In this document: in pieces, positions 39,777 through 50,025 of the stretch | Layout of the letters: each line of letters begins with the position of its first letter | Position numbering within the stretch: position 1 is the stretch's first letter | From: Dietzia natronolimnaea | GTDB lineage: Bacteria > Actinomycetota > Actinomycetes > Mycobacteriales > Mycobacteriaceae | Direction of reading: 5' to 3' | Assembly (NCBI RefSeq): GCF_002289575.1 | Contig: NZ_NTGA01000002.1 | Span: 62,001-126,000, forward strand | DNA: 64,000 bases | Position numbers and translations under genes: made by a program | The notes under the pieces: model-generated | Told to the model about the DNA's origin: nothing | Databases searched by the model: none | The model's input: only the letters and a program-made list of their open reading frames with translations

Positions 39777-40819
39777 CCGATGGTGCCCTCGAACACACGG
39801 GTCCCGTGGACGCCCTTCTCGTGCTGTCCTTCGGTGGGCCCGAAGGACAGGAGGACGTGATCCCGTTCCTCGAGAACGTCACCCGCGGCCGCGGGATCCC
39901 GGCGTCGCGACTCGAGGAGGTGGCAACCCACTACCGACAGCTGGGCGGTCGCAGCCCCATCAACGACCTCAACCGCGAGATCATCGCGAACGTCCGCGCC
40001 GAGTTGACGCGGCGCGGCAGGGATCTGCCGGTCTATTTCGGCAACCGCAACTGGACGCCGATGATCGAGGAGACCGTACGGCAGATGACCGCGGACGGCG
40101 TCCGGTCGGCGGCGGTGTTCGCCACCTCCGCATGGGGTGGTTACTCGGGGTGCGCGCAGTACCAGGAGGACATCGCCCGTGCGCGCGAGCAGGTCGCCGG
40201 TGCACCGACCATGGTGCGCCTGCGCCAGTTCTACGACCATCCCCTGTTCATCGAGCGGTTCGCCGGCGACCTTCGCGCCGCGATGGCCTCGGCCGCCCCG
40301 GGCGCCCGCGTCATCTTCACCGCGCACTCCGTTCCCGAGGCGGCGGACGCCGTCGCGGGGCCGCCCGCGCTCGGAGGCCACCTCTACAGCCGTCAGGTCG
40401 CCGAGGCGGCGCGGTTGGTCGCCGAGGCCGCGGGGGTCGAGGACCACGATCTGGTGTGGCAGTCCCGTTCGGGCCCCCCGAGCGTGCCGTGGCTCGAGCC
40501 CGACGTGGTGGATCATGTCAGGGAACTCGCGGAAACGCAGGGCGTCCGTGACGTCGTGGTGGTCCCCGTCGGGTTCATCTCCGATCACGTCGAGGTGATC
40601 TGGGACCTGGACACCGAGTTGGTGGACGAGGTGCGCGACCTCGGCGTGACGGTCACCCGGACCGCGACGCCCGGGCCCAGCCCGGAGTTCGCCCGGATGG
40701 TTCTCCAACTCCTCGATGAGGTCGAGACCGGAGTGGCCGGGGACAGGCTCGGTGGCGTGCCCGCGCTGGGCTGCAACCGGGACGGTGCCCGGTGCGCGGT
40801 GGGGTGTTGCGCTCGTTAG
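39773..40819 (+). CDS. hemH: Ferrochelatase (actinobacterial, coproporphyrin type likely)
   Basis: 348 residues from ATG 39773. Inserts iron into porphyrin; in actinobacteria the substrate is thought to be coproporphyrin III. Motifs: FGGPEGQEDV, the metal-site His in FTAHSVP and Glu in the late GFISDHVEVIWDLD. Cysteines matching the [2Fe-2S] ligands of the M. tuberculosis enzyme are present: one in GGYSGCAQY and a C-terminal cluster C-x7-C-x3-CC. Thus it, too, may need the Suf system. It is the last gene of the fabG1-inhA-hemH operon. Confidence 0.93.
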   Translation: MTDGALEHTGPVDALLVLSFGGPEGQEDVIPFLENVTRGRGIPASRLEEVATHYRQLGGRSPINDLNREIIANVRAELTRRGRDLPVYFGNRNWTPMIEETVRQMTADGVRSAAVFATSAWGGYSGCAQYQEDIARAREQVAGAPTMVRLRQFYDHPLFIERFAGDLRAAMASAAPGARVIFTAHSVPEAADAVAGPPALGGHLYSRQVAEAARLVAEAAGVEDHDLVWQSRSGPPSVPWLEPDVVDHVRELAETQGVRDVVVVPVGFISDHVEVIWDLDTELVDEVRDLGVTVTRTATPGPSPEFARMVLQLLDEVETGVAGDRLGGVPALGCNRDGARCAVGCCAR

Positions 40820-40833
40820 GACTGGCCCGGGCC

Positions 40834-40854
40834 GGGCCCGCGTCAGGGCCCGCG
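40834..40854 (-). repeat. 9-nt direct repeat flanking a stop codon
   Basis: GGGCCCGCG occurs at 40834-40842 and 40846-40854, exactly either side of the TGA (40845-40843) that ends the minus-strand Rv1486c-like gene. The period is 12. Confidence 0.6.
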
Positions 40855-41685
40855 CAGGGGCGCGTCCCCCTTAGCCGCACCCCCCGCGGCGGCGATCCCG
40901 GCGGCGGCGACCGCCGACCGGCGCGCGGCGTCCTTCACGGCCACGAGGCGCCGCAGGACGGGCTCGCGGGTAGCCGGGTCGACGCCCAGGTCGGGATGTG
41001 CCAACGCGACCGAGATGATCGCCTCCACCCTGTCGATCCTGTCCACGAGCTCGATCACGCGGGACGGTAGACCGCTGGGCAACCGGGTGACGGGGGAGTC
41101 GGGATCCGGTCCCCCCACCTGGCCCACCCGCGTGGTGGTCCGCTCGATCGACTCCGCCGCCTCGAGCACTGCCTGACCCAACGCGAACAACGCCCCGGAG
41201 GGCCCGTCGGGCTGGGGCGGCACAGGACAGTCCGCGACGCCGCGGGCACGCCACCGCAGGACGTCCGCATGCGGATGGACGCACGTGAGACAGACCGCCT
41301 CGCGGGTCGCCGGATCGCGGACGAGGACCCCCCACCCCGCCGCCGCCACGTCGGCCCGGACCGCGGGGACAGCGGGCAGGCTGGACGAGTCCCCGGGCGC
41401 GGCGGTCAGCAGGGCCAACGACTCCGGGGCGGGATACGTCCGACCCGATCGCCGGAGAGAGGTGATCAGGCCCGGGAGCAGTGCGGTCGGCCCCGAGGCG
41501 GGGGAGACCCCGTCCAGCATCCGCACGGGATCGCCCGTCACCTCGACCAGGTGGGACCCGGCGAGACCCGAGACGTATCCGGTGAGGGCGTCGAACGGTT
41601 GGTCTCCCCAGGCGGTGCGCAGCAGGAAGAGCGGCAACGGCCACGCGGGGGACAGCGCGGCGCCGCGGGTGAGGGGGCGTGACAT
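40843..41685 (-). CDS. Conserved hypothetical protein, Rv1486c-like by position
   Basis: 280 residues from ATG 41685. Soluble, Ala/Val/Pro-rich. No catalytic motif is evident. The middle has two nearby cysteines and a His (EAVCLTCVHPHADV), and the last third looks helical (LPSRVIELVDRIDRVEAI) with an Ala-rich tail. It converges on hemH, exactly where Rv1486c lies in M. tuberculosis. Function unknown. Confidence 0.7.
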   Translation of the reverse strand: MSRPLTRGAALSPAWPLPLFLLRTAWGDQPFDALTGYVSGLAGSHLVEVTGDPVRMLDGVSPASGPTALLPGLITSLRRSGRTYPAPESLALLTAAPGDSSSLPAVPAVRADVAAAGWGVLVRDPATREAVCLTCVHPHADVLRWRARGVADCPVPPQPDGPSGALFALGQAVLEAAESIERTTTRVGQVGGPDPDSPVTRLPSGLPSRVIELVDRIDRVEAIISVALAHPDLGVDPATREPVLRRLVAVKDAARRSAVAAAGIAAAGGAAKGDAPLRGP

Positions 41686-41753
41686 GACGATCGATCCTAC
41701 CGGTCGGTGCGCCGCCCCCTCCTGGTGCGCGCATCCGGCTAGCCTGTCGGGCC

Positions 41754-42575
41754 ATGACAGACATGTACGGATCCGACATCCTGTCCGGGACCGCGCGGCG
41801 CCGCCGGCCGGAGATCCCCGTCGTCGTCGCCGAGACCGACCTGGTGGCGGAGCACGCGGACTCCGGCTTCTGCGGTGCCGTGGTGGGTTTCAGCCACACC
41901 CCCGACGGCGACTTCGTGAAGCTCGAGGACCGTCGCGGCCTGGTCCGCCTCTTCGCCATGACCCCCTCGGCCTTCCTCATCGACGGCTCACCGGTCACGC
42001 TGCGGCGGCCCGGGCCGGTCGTGAAGGCGGGTCCGAAGGTCACCGCGTCCGGGTCCCGGAAGGTCGAGGGCCTGCGTGCCAGGACCGCGCGCGCGGGCCG
42101 CATCTGGGTCGAGGGAATCCACGACGCAGCCCTCGTCGAGAGGATCTGGGGCCACGACCTGCGTGTAGAAGGGATCGTCGTGGAACCGCTCCACGGGATC
42201 GACGACCTGCCCGCGCTGGTGGCGGAGTTCGGGCCGACGCCGCAGGCGCGCCTGGGTGTCCTGGTCGACCACCTGGTGCAGGGCAGCAAGGAATCGCGCA
42301 TCGTGGCCGGGCTCGGGGACGACGTGCTGGTGACCGGCCACCCCTATGTCGACATCTGGCAGGCGGTCAAGCCCCGGGCCGTGGGTATCCACACGTGGCC
42401 CGTGGTCCCGCGGGGGGAGGACTGGAAGACGGGCATCTGTGACCGTCTGGGCTGGGGGGAACCCGCGGACGGCTTCCGGCGGGTCCTGGCGGCGGTGAGC
42501 TCCTACCGCGACATCGAACCGGCCCTGCTCGGGGCGGTCGAGCGGTTGGTGGACTTCGTCACCGAGCCCGCCTGA
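41754..42575 (+). CDS. DUF3097 family protein
   Basis: 273 residues. Recognised by the actinobacterial DUF3097 pattern: an N-terminal small barrel (GFCGAVVGFSHTPDGDFVKLEDRRG), then VEGIHDAALVERIWGHDLR, which resembles a TOPRIM-like segment, and GVLVDHLVQGSKESRI. TOPRIM-like folds coordinate Mg and occur in nucleic-acid enzymes, but this assignment is by eye. No membrane segment. It is divergent from the Rv1486c-like gene (68 bases apart) and convergent with the TVP38 gene. Confidence 0.78.
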   Translation: MTDMYGSDILSGTARRRRPEIPVVVAETDLVAEHADSGFCGAVVGFSHTPDGDFVKLEDRRGLVRLFAMTPSAFLIDGSPVTLRRPGPVVKAGPKVTASGSRKVEGLRARTARAGRIWVEGIHDAALVERIWGHDLRVEGIVVEPLHGIDDLPALVAEFGPTPQARLGVLVDHLVQGSKESRIVAGLGDDVLVTGHPYVDIWQAVKPRAVGIHTWPVVPRGEDWKTGICDRLGWGEPADGFRRVLAAVSSYRDIEPALLGAVERLVDFVTEPA

Positions 42576-42590
42576 TCGCCCCGGGGCGGG
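42567..42590. terminator. Hairpin over a stop codon, between convergent genes
   Basis: CCCGCC (42567-42572) pairs with GGCGGG (42585-42590). The TGA of the DUF3097 gene opens the loop, and the stop of the convergent gene begins at the next base after the stem. Confidence 0.5.
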
Positions 42591-43277
42591 TCACCGCGTC
42601 GCGGTGTCGCTCCCCGGCAGGGTGTCGTTCCCCGGTTCGGTCTCGTCGTCGCCCCGAACGGGCAGGCGGGCGTCGAGGATCATGCCGACCAGCCCCACCG
42701 CGGCGAACGCGACGGTCGCCCACAGTGCGGCGGTTCCGTCGCCCTCGGTGAGGGAGTGCCCCAGCAGGACCGCCGCGACCGTCCCCGGAGCACTGCCGAG
42801 GACCGTCGCGACAAGGAACTGACGGAACGGGATCGAGGTGAGGGCGGCCGCGTAGTTGAGTACGGAGAACGGCACCGCCGGGACCAACCTCAGGCTCCCG
42901 ACGGAGAGCCATCCGCGCCGTCGGAGACGTGCGTCCACCGCGGCGATGCGGGGGTCAGAGCGCAATGAGGCGGTGCGGCGGTGGCCAAGCCGGCGGACCC
43001 CGACGAACGCCAGCGAGGCCGCTATCCCGGAGGCCACCAACGACGCAGGAATCGCGACGGCGGGGGTGAAGAGCACCGCGGCCGAGTACGTGAAGGTCGA
43101 CCGGGGGATCGGGCCCACCGTGACGAGTGCGTAAGCGGTGAAGAACGCGACCGGGAACCACGGTCCCAGCTGTTCCGCCCAGTCACGTAGTTGCTCCAGG
43201 CCAGGGGTCGGGATGACGGTGGCAAGCAACACCAGGAGCAGGACGACCGCCGCCCACCCCGCCACCCGTCCTCGCAC
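42591..43277 (-). CDS. TVP38/TMEM64 (DedA-like, VTT) membrane protein
   Basis: 228 residues from GTG 43277. First helix at residues 5-24, then the VTT-type region GPIPRSTFTYSAAVLFTPAVAI with re-entrant character, basic loop RRLGHRRTASLR, and the second re-entrant segment SLRLVPAVPFSVLNYAAA. Family proteins are thought to scramble or flip lipids, including undecaprenyl phosphate in relatives. The acidic C-terminal 25 residues are cytoplasmic-looking. It is divergent from mutA, as Rv1491c is from Rv1492. Confidence 0.88.
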   Translation of the reverse strand: MRGRVAGWAAVVLLLVLLATVIPTPGLEQLRDWAEQLGPWFPVAFFTAYALVTVGPIPRSTFTYSAAVLFTPAVAIPASLVASGIAASLAFVGVRRLGHRRTASLRSDPRIAAVDARLRRRGWLSVGSLRLVPAVPFSVLNYAAALTSIPFRQFLVATVLGSAPGTVAAVLLGHSLTEGDGTAALWATVAFAAVGLVGMILDARLPVRGDDETEPGNDTLPGSDTATR

Positions 43278-43411
43278 GCGTCGACTCTAATCCCCGGGTT
43301 CCGTCGTACCCGCATCGGTGACCCCGCACACACGGTCACGTTCCGGCGGGCGAAGATGCTGCATTAGAGTCCGAGGTGACCCCCTTCACTCCACAAGAGA
43401 ACGAGGTACCG

Positions 43412-45259
43412 GTGTCCAGTCCGACCACAGGCCCCGACCTTCAGTCCTGGTACGCCTCTGTGGGAGCCGTCCTCGCGAAGGCCGCCCGCAAGGATCCGTC
43501 CGAGATGCCGGAGGACGCGTGGCGCGCCCTCGTGGCCACCACCCGGGACGGGATCGAGGTGAACCCCCTCTACACGCGCGCCGACGAGACGTCTGAGCGC
43601 TCCGCGCCGGGCTCGTTCCCGTTCGTACGAGGAGGGGACCGGTCAGGGTTGCCGGACAACGGTTGGCACGTGTGCGTCCGGGTCGACGCCCACGGCGATC
43701 CGAGCGACGTCAACACCGCCGTCCTGGACCTCCTCGGCCAGGGGGCGTCCGCCCTCTGGTTGCGGGTGCCCGCCTCCCAGGTGGGTGCCGTCCTCAAGGA
43801 CGTCTACCTCGACCTCGCCCCGGTGACGTTCGACGCCGGTGCCGACCTCGTCGAGGTCACCGACGCGTTCCTCGGATTGCTCGACCAGCGCAGGACCCAG
43901 GGCGACGGGGTGACCGACCGGTCCGCGATCATCGCCGACCTGGGCGCGGATCCGGTCACCGCCGCGTACGCCGACGGAGGGTCGTCGCGATCGATCGACC
44001 TCGGCGCGGCGGTCTCCCTGGCCACACGCGTGACCGAGCGGGAGGAGACCGTCCGTACCTTCGTGGCCGACGGCACGGTCTTCCACGCCGACGGCGCCGG
44101 GGACGCCCAGGAACTCGCCTACGCCACGGCGGCGGGCCTGGAGTACGTGCGCGCACTGGTCTCGTCGGGGCTCGACGTCGACCTCGCCCTCCGCCAGATC
44201 TCGTTCCGGCTGGCCGCCACCGACGACCAGTTCGCCTCGATCGCCAAGTTCCGTGCCGGGCGTCTGATGTGGGCCCGCGTCGCGGAACTGCTGGGCGCGC
44301 CCGAGGCCGGCGACGCGCCCCAGCACGCCGTGACCTCCGCGGCCATGATGTCGCGGCGTGACCCCTGGGTGAACATGCTGCGGACCACTCTCGCCTCGTT
44401 CGGTGCCGGGGTCGGCGGCGCCACCTCCGTGACCGTCCTGCCGTTCGACGCCTCCCTACCGGGGGGACTGGAGGGCACCTCCCCGGCCTTCGCCGAGCGG
44501 ATCGCTCGTAACACCCAACTGCTGCTGCTCGAGGAGTCGCACCTGGGGCACGTGGTCGACCCGGCCGGCGGATCGTGGTACGTCGAGTCACTCACCGACT
44601 CGCTCGCCGAGGCGGCATGGTCCGCGTTCCAGACCGTCGAGTCCGAAGGCGGGCTCACGGCCGCGATCACCTCCGGAAGCGTCGCCGACGCCATCGCCCG
44701 TGTCCGCCAGGCCCGTGATGCCGACATCGCTCACCGCACGGCACCCGTCACCGGGGTCTCCGAGTTCCCGAACCTCGCCGAGCCACCACTCGACGCCACG
44801 CGTCGGGGCGGGGAGGACTACCGGTACGGCCGCGACTTCGAAGCGCTGCGTGATCGCTCGGACGCACACCTGGAGTCCACCGGGGCCCGACCGACGGTCC
44901 TGCTCGCGGGGCTCGGCCCGATGGCCGAGACCACGGGCCGGGTGACCTTTGTCGCCAACCTGCTCGCGGCCGGCGGCATCGACGCCCGGAACCCCCTGGC
45001 GACCGCGGCAGACCAGTACGCCGGCGTCCGGGAGACAGAGGACATCGCCGTCCTCTGCGGTGCCGACAAGCGCTACGCCACCGAGGGCCCGGACGCCGTC
45101 CGTGCGCTGCGTGAGGCGGGTGTGGGAACGGTTTACCTCGCCGGCGCCGAGAAGGGTTTCCCCGCCGAGGCCACCGACCGGCCGGACGGGTACCTCGCCA
45201 CCGGGATCGACGCCGTCGCCGCCCTGACCACCCTCCTCGACCAGCTGGGAGTGAAGTGA
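43412..45259 (+). CDS. mutA: Methylmalonyl-CoA mutase small subunit
   Basis: 615 residues from GTG 43412, with GAACGAGG before it; a GTG at 43376 would add twelve unlike residues. It forms the heterodimer with MutB that converts (R)-methylmalonyl-CoA to succinyl-CoA in propionate, odd-chain and branched-chain breakdown. TIM-barrel region: [25 protein letters not shown]. The B12-like C-terminal domain is degenerate, lacking the DxHxxG cobalamin motif, which identifies the non-catalytic subunit. Two bases separate its stop from mutB. Confidence 0.95.
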   Translation: MSSPTTGPDLQSWYASVGAVLAKAARKDPSEMPEDAWRALVATTRDGIEVNPLYTRADETSERSAPGSFPFVRGGDRSGLPDNGWHVCVRVDAHGDPSDVNTAVLDLLGQGASALWLRVPASQVGAVLKDVYLDLAPVTFDAGADLVEVTDAFLGLLDQRRTQGDGVTDRSAIIADLGADPVTAAYADGGSSRSIDLGAAVSLATRVTEREETVRTFVADGTVFHADGAGDAQELAYATAAGLEYVRALVSSGLDVDLALRQISFRLAATDDQFASIAKFRAGRLMWARVAELLGAPEAGDAPQHAVTSAAMMSRRDPWVNMLRTTLASFGAGVGGATSVTVLPFDASLPGGLEGTSPAFAERIARNTQLLLLEESHLGHVVDPAGGSWYVESLTDSLAEAAWSAFQTVESEGGLTAAITSGSVADAIARVRQARDADIAHRTAPVTGVSEFPNLAEPPLDATRRGGEDYRYGRDFEALRDRSDAHLESTGARPTVLLAGLGPMAETTGRVTFVANLLAAGGIDARNPLATAADQYAGVRETEDIAVLCGADKRYATEGPDAVRALREAGVGTVYLAGAEKGFPAEATDRPDGYLATGIDAVAALTTLLDQLGVK

Positions 45260-45260
45260 G

Positions 45261-47555
45261 ATGACCGTCTTCCCCGATTTCAGCATCGCCCCGCTACGCG
45301 AGACCAGCGAGGGTGCTCCACTACCGGACGGTGTCGAGACCGCCGTCGACCACCACGCCGTCGGCGGTGTCGACCGGGACGTCGACGCCGGCCCGCGGTG
45401 GGAGACCCCGGAAGGTATCGACGTCAAGCGGGTGTTCACCAAGGCGGACCGTGACGCGGTCGAGGCGGGCGACGCCCCGACCGACGACGGCGAGAGGGTG
45501 ACCCCCTTCCCTCTGGACACCGTCCCGGGAGCGGCGCCGTTCCTCCGCGGCCCGTACCCGTCCATGTACGTCAACCAGCCGTGGACGATCCGGCAGTACG
45601 CCGGCTTCTCCACCGCGGCCGAGTCCAACGCCTTCTACCGCCGCAACCTCGCGGCGGGCCAGAAGGGCCTGTCGGTGGCGTTCGACCTGGCCACCCACCG
45701 CGGGTACGACTCCGACCACCCCCGCGTCGCCGGCGACGTCGGGATGGCGGGCGTGGCGATCGACTCGATCCTCGACATGCGGGAGCTGTTCGACGGCATC
45801 GACCTGTCCGCCGTCTCCGTGTCGATGACCATGAACGGGGCCGTCCTGCCGATCCTCGCGTTGTACGTGGTGGCGGCCGAGGAGCAGGGGGTGGCGCCGG
45901 AGCAACTGGCGGGGACCATCCAGAACGACATCCTCAAGGAGTTCATGGTCCGCAACACCTACATTTATCCGCCCACGCCCTCGATGCGGATCATCTCGGA
46001 CATCTTCGCCTACACCTCCCGCAAGATGCCCAGGTTCAACTCGATCTCGATCTCCGGATACCACATCCAGGAGGCCGGCGCGACGGCGGACCTGGAGCTC
46101 GCGTACACGCTCGCGGACGGCGTCGAGTACCTGCGTGCCGGGTTGGACGCCGGGCTGGAGATCGACAAGTTCGCACCCCGGTTGTCCTTCTTCTGGGCGA
46201 TCGGGATGAACTTCTCCATGGAGATCGCCAAACTCCGGGCCGGCCGTCTGCTGTGGAGCGAACTGGTGGAGAAGTTCGGGCCGAAGAACGAGAAGTCCAA
46301 GTCGCTGCGTACCCATTCCCAGACCTCCGGGTGGTCGCTCACCGCCCAGGACGTGTTCAACAACGTGGCCCGCACGTGCATCGAGGCCATGGCCTCGACG
46401 CAGGGGCACACGCAGTCGTTGCACACCAACGCACTGGACGAGGCGCTGGCCCTGCCCACCGACTTCTCGGCGCGCATCGCGCGCAACACCCAGCTCCTGC
46501 TCCAGCAGGAGTCGGCCACGACCCGCCCGATCGACCCCTGGGCCGGGTCGTACTACATCGAGTGGCTCACCGCTCAGCTCGCCGACAAGGCCCGCCTGCA
46601 TCTGATCGAGATCGAGGAGGCGGGAGGGATGGCGCAGGCCATCGGCGAGGGGATCCCGAAGCTGCGCATCGAGGAGGCCGCGGCCCGCACCCAGGCGCGG
46701 ATCGACTCCGGGCGCCAACCGGTCATCGGGGTCAACAAGTACGTCGTGACCGAGGACCAGGAGATCGAGGTCCTCAAGGTCGAGAACTCGCGCGTGCGCG
46801 CAGAGCAGCTCGCGAAGCTGGACAAGCTCCGTGCGGAACGCGACGAGTCCGCGTGTCAGGCGGCGCTCGCCAGGCTCACCGAGGCGGCGGCCGGGGGAGC
46901 CGGGAGCGGACTGGAGAACAATCTCATGGCGCTCGCCATCGACGCCGCCCGCGCCCACGCGACCATCGGCGAGATCTCGGACGCGCTCGAGGAGGTCTAC
47001 GGTCGACACAAAGCCGAGATCAAGACGCTGTCCGGCGTCTACCGGCAGGAGGTCTCGAAGGAGGGCGCCGTGGACAACGTCACCAGGGCCATGAAGATGG
47101 CCGAGGAGTTCTCCGAGCTGGAGGGTCGCAGGCCCCGCATCCTGCTGGCCAAGATGGGCCAGGACGGCCACGACCGCGGCCAGAAGGTCGTGGGGACCGC
47201 GTTCGCGGACCTCGGTTTCGACGTCGACATGGGTCCGCTGTTCCAGACCCCGGACGAGGTCGCCCGACAGGCCGCGGACGCCGATGTGCATGTGGTCGGC
47301 GTGTCGTCGCTGGCCGCCGGTCACCTCACCCTGGTCCCGGCGTTGCGGGAGGCGCTCGCCGAGGTGGGACGCGACGACATCATGGTCACCGTAGGAGGCG
47401 TCATCCCGCCCGGAGATTTCCAGGAGCTCTACGACGCCGGTGCGACCGCCATCTATCCGCCCGGAACCGTGATCTCGGACGCGGCCATCGAGTTGCTCGA
47501 GGCACTCGCCCGGGAGCTCGGACACGAGCTGGCCTCCGCGGGGGCCGAGTCCTGA
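45261..47555 (+). CDS. mutB: Methylmalonyl-CoA mutase large (catalytic) subunit
   Basis: 764 residues. Substrate barrel with the radical-handling Tyr and His in [16 protein letters not shown] and [14 protein letters not shown], and [12 protein letters not shown]. The C-terminal B12 domain has the complete cobalamin motif ([17 protein letters not shown], then GVSSLAAGH and VGGVIPPGD). It needs adenosylcobalamin and repair by MeaB, whose gene follows. No cobalamin riboswitch is seen in the upstream gap, so control is probably by other means. Confidence 0.97.
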   Translation: MTVFPDFSIAPLRETSEGAPLPDGVETAVDHHAVGGVDRDVDAGPRWETPEGIDVKRVFTKADRDAVEAGDAPTDDGERVTPFPLDTVPGAAPFLRGPYPSMYVNQPWTIRQYAGFSTAAESNAFYRRNLAAGQKGLSVAFDLATHRGYDSDHPRVAGDVGMAGVAIDSILDMRELFDGIDLSAVSVSMTMNGAVLPILALYVVAAEEQGVAPEQLAGTIQNDILKEFMVRNTYIYPPTPSMRIISDIFAYTSRKMPRFNSISISGYHIQEAGATADLELAYTLADGVEYLRAGLDAGLEIDKFAPRLSFFWAIGMNFSMEIAKLRAGRLLWSELVEKFGPKNEKSKSLRTHSQTSGWSLTAQDVFNNVARTCIEAMASTQGHTQSLHTNALDEALALPTDFSARIARNTQLLLQQESATTRPIDPWAGSYYIEWLTAQLADKARLHLIEIEEAGGMAQAIGEGIPKLRIEEAAARTQARIDSGRQPVIGVNKYVVTEDQEIEVLKVENSRVRAEQLAKLDKLRAERDESACQAALARLTEAAAGGAGSGLENNLMALAIDAARAHATIGEISDALEEVYGRHKAEIKTLSGVYRQEVSKEGAVDNVTRAMKMAEEFSELEGRRPRILLAKMGQDGHDRGQKVVGTAFADLGFDVDMGPLFQTPDEVARQAADADVHVVGVSSLAAGHLTLVPALREALAEVGRDDIMVTVGGVIPPGDFQELYDAGATAIYPPGTVISDAAIELLEALARELGHELASAGAES

Positions 47556-47689
47556 ACCGCCTCGGTTCCGGTCCGGATCCCGCGGGCTCGGGCAATACCT
47601 CGGGCAGCCTGTCGACGACTCTCGGCACAGGTGCGGTCCGCGGTCCGGTCCCCTCGGCGACGGGCGCGCGGCCGCGCCGGGAGATCGAT

Positions 47690-48691
47690 GTGGGGGCCCT
47701 CCTCGAGGGAGTGCTCCACGACGACCGCCCCGTGCTCGCGCGCGCCATCACGCTGCTGGAGTCCTCGAATCCCGCGCACCGGGAAAAGGCGCAGGAACTG
47801 CTGCTGGGAGCTCTGCCGCATGCCGGGGGCGCCCTGCGCATCGGGATCACCGGGGTACCGGGCGTGGGCAAGTCGACGTTCATCGAGTCGTTCGGGCTGT
47901 ATCTGGTGGAGAAGGGATACAAGGTCGCGGTGCTCGCCGTCGACCCGTCCTCGACGCGCACCGGCGGTTCGATCCTCGGCGACAAGACCCGGATGGCGAC
48001 GCTCGCCACGGAACCCCGCGCCTACATCCGGCCCTCACCGACCTCCGGGACTCTCGGGGGCGTGGCCAAGGCCACCCGGGAGACGATGGTCCTCCTCGAG
48101 GCCGCGGGATTCGACGTGATCCTCGTCGAGACCGTCGGGGTGGGCCAGTCCGAGGTCACCGTCGCCGGGATGGTCGACTGTTTCACGTTCCTCACCCTCG
48201 CCCGCACCGGGGACCAGCTCCAGGGCATCAAGAAGGGTGTGCTGGAGCTGGCGGACGTGGTCGCCGTGAACAAGGCCGACGGCCCCCACGTCAAGGACGC
48301 CCGGCGCGCCGCGCGTGAACTCGGCGCGGCGCTGCGGCTCGTGCGACCGGCGGACTCGGTGTGGAAGGTGCCGGTCCTGACCATGTCGGGGCTCGAGGGC
48401 GAGGGTCTGGACGACTTCTGGGACGCCGTGCGATCCCACCAGGACACGATGGGGGAGATCGGCGAGGTCGAGGCCCGTCGCGCCCGCCAACAGGTCGAGT
48501 GGACCCGGTCGATGGTGCACGACACGCTCATGGCGCGACTGGCGGCCGACCCGGAGGTGAGGCGGGTCACGGCCGATGTCGAGCGACGCGTCAGCGAAGG
48601 GACGCTGACGGCGGCTCTCGCGGCCCAGGCCATCATCGACGCCTTCGATTCGCAGCGCTCGGAGCACTCAGAGCGCTCGGGTCACTCGTAG
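47690..48691 (+). CDS. meaB: MeaB, GTPase chaperone of methylmalonyl-CoA mutase
   Basis: 333 residues from GTG 47690, six bases after GGGAG (47679-47683). The frame is open back to the mutB stop, where only a CTG is available as a coupled start; the GTG gives the length usual in mycobacteria. P-loop GVPGVGKST, switch DPSSTRTGGSILGDKTRM, TSGTLGG, ETVGVGQSE and NKADG identify the G3E-like MeaB/ArgK family. It gates cofactor loading and expels damaged cobalamin. The last residues (Ser/Arg/His/Glu-rich) are encoded by an 18-base imperfect repeat and the terminator stem itself. Confidence 0.93.
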   Translation: MGALLEGVLHDDRPVLARAITLLESSNPAHREKAQELLLGALPHAGGALRIGITGVPGVGKSTFIESFGLYLVEKGYKVAVLAVDPSSTRTGGSILGDKTRMATLATEPRAYIRPSPTSGTLGGVAKATRETMVLLEAAGFDVILVETVGVGQSEVTVAGMVDCFTFLTLARTGDQLQGIKKGVLELADVVAVNKADGPHVKDARRAARELGAALRLVRPADSVWKVPVLTMSGLEGEGLDDFWDAVRSHQDTMGEIGEVEARRARQQVEWTRSMVHDTLMARLAADPEVRRVTADVERRVSEGTLTAALAAQAIIDAFDSQRSEHSERSGHS

Positions 48692-48705
48692 CGAGTGACC
48701 CGAGC
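48675..48705. terminator. Terminator hairpin with the meaB stop codon as its loop
   Basis: Perfect 14-pair stem GCTCGGGTCACTCG / CGAGTGACCCGAGC, whose three-base loop is TAG, the stop of meaB (48689-48691). It lies between convergent genes and should work in both directions; the opposite gene ends at 48728. Confidence 0.85.
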
Positions 48706-48727
48706 GGCGCACTCGGCGCCCGGCCGG

Positions 48728-49981
48728 CTACGCCTCCCACCACCGGCGGGTCAGATAGGCACGCTCGACCTCGTTCCTCGACAGCTCGAAGGCCCGGGCC
48801 CAGGCCAGGCGCGCGTCCTCGCTCCGGCCGAGGAGTTCCAGCGTGACCGCACGGGCCTCGTGGAACGGGTGGTGCTCCCGCAGTCCCGGATCCGGGGACA
48901 ATGCGTCGAGTGCCACCAGACCCGCGTGGGGCCCGTCCCTGCGCCCCACAGCGACCGCTCTGGCCACCCGCACGGCCGGCCCGGGGGAGAGCCTCAGCAG
49001 GACGTCGTAGAGCAGCACGATCTGGGCCCAGTCGGTCGAGTCGACGTCCTCGGCCTCGGCGTGGAGTGCGGCGATCGCCGCCTGGACGCTGTACCGGCCC
49101 GGACCTCCCGCGGCAGCGGTCCGTGCCAGGGCGAGCCCCTCCTCGACGAGGAGCCGGTCCCATCTGCTGCGATCCTGGTCCGAGAGGGGGACCGGCATCC
49201 CGTCGCGGTCCATCCGCGCCGGCGTCCGCGCCTCGGTGAGCAGCATCAACGCGAGCAGGCCCGCCACCTCGCTCTGGCCCGCCATCAGGCGGTGGACGAT
49301 GCGTCCGAGGCGGATCGCCTCCGAGGTGAGTTCGGTGCGCACATGATCCGCTCCCGCCGTCGCCGCGTAGCCCTCCGTGTAGATCAGGTAGATCACCGCG
49401 AGAACCGCCGGTAGGCGCCGGGGGAGGTCAGCGGCCTCCGGTACGCGGACCGGGATCCGGGTCACCCGCATGCGTTTCTTCGCCCGTACCAGGCGCTGCT
49501 GCATCGTGGGGACCGGGACGAGGAAGGCCTGGGCGATCTCGACCGTGGTCAGTCCGGCCAGGCACCGCAGGGTCAACGCGATCTGTTCCTCGATTCCGAG
49601 GGTCGGATGGCAGCAGGCGAAGAACAACTCGAGCCGCTCGTCGGGGATCTCGTCCGGATCCACGGGTGACACGCTCGGCGGCGGCGGGGGCCGCCTCTCC
49701 TGCTCCACCCGCAACCTCGCCAGCCGCTCCGTCAAGGCCTTCTCCCGCCTGAGCCGGTCGATCGCCTTGCGGGTCGCGGTGGTCATCAGCCAGGCCAGCG
49801 GGGTGTGGGGGACGCCGGTTCTCGGCCACGTCTCCAGGGCTGCGGTGAGAGCGTCCTGCGCGGCGTCCTCGGCGAGCTCGAGGTCTCCGAACCGGGACAC
49901 CAGCGCCGCCAGCAGCCGGGACCGCTCCTCACGCCTGATCCCGGCCAGCGCGTCGGACGCCGCGGACCCCGGGGAGGTCAC
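48728..49981 (-). CDS. ECF sigma factor with C-terminal extension (ECF42-like)
   Basis: 417 residues from GTG 49981. Sigma region 2 (LEDAAQDAL-like LAEDAAQDALTAAL, TPLAWLMTTATRKAIDRLRR) and region 4 (LTLRCLAGLTTVEIAQAFLV, with the recognition helix up to VRAKKRM) are followed by a 200-residue helical extension. This extension, with a DGPF (YCII-related) gene alongside, defines the group known as ECF42. The extension replaces an anti-sigma factor in control. Targets are usually the DGPF genes themselves. The DGPF gene here lies 44 bases upstream on the same strand, so the two are probably co-transcribed. Confidence 0.88.
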   Translation of the reverse strand: MTSPGSAASDALAGIRREERSRLLAALVSRFGDLELAEDAAQDALTAALETWPRTGVPHTPLAWLMTTATRKAIDRLRREKALTERLARLRVEQERRPPPPPSVSPVDPDEIPDERLELFFACCHPTLGIEEQIALTLRCLAGLTTVEIAQAFLVPVPTMQQRLVRAKKRMRVTRIPVRVPEAADLPRRLPAVLAVIYLIYTEGYAATAGADHVRTELTSEAIRLGRIVHRLMAGQSEVAGLLALMLLTEARTPARMDRDGMPVPLSDQDRSRWDRLLVEEGLALARTAAAGGPGRYSVQAAIAALHAEAEDVDSTDWAQIVLLYDVLLRLSPGPAVRVARAVAVGRRDGPHAGLVALDALSPDPGLREHHPFHEARAVTLELLGRSEDARLAWARAFELSRNEVERAYLTRRWWEA

Positions 49982-50025
49982 GGGTGGGCCCCCGCTCCTC
50001 CTCCCCGGGGCACACGGACGTGCAT

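Noticed and set aside
43278-43411. Cobalamin riboswitch upstream of the mutase operon
   Set aside because: The gap is only about 130 bases and shows no B12-box-like or multi-stem arrangement.
47552-47689. meaB starting at CTG 47552, overlapping the mutB stop
   Set aside because: CTG starts are rare; GTG 47690 has a good ribosome site and gives the family's usual length. The extra residues are Gly/Ser/Thr-rich and unlike MeaB.
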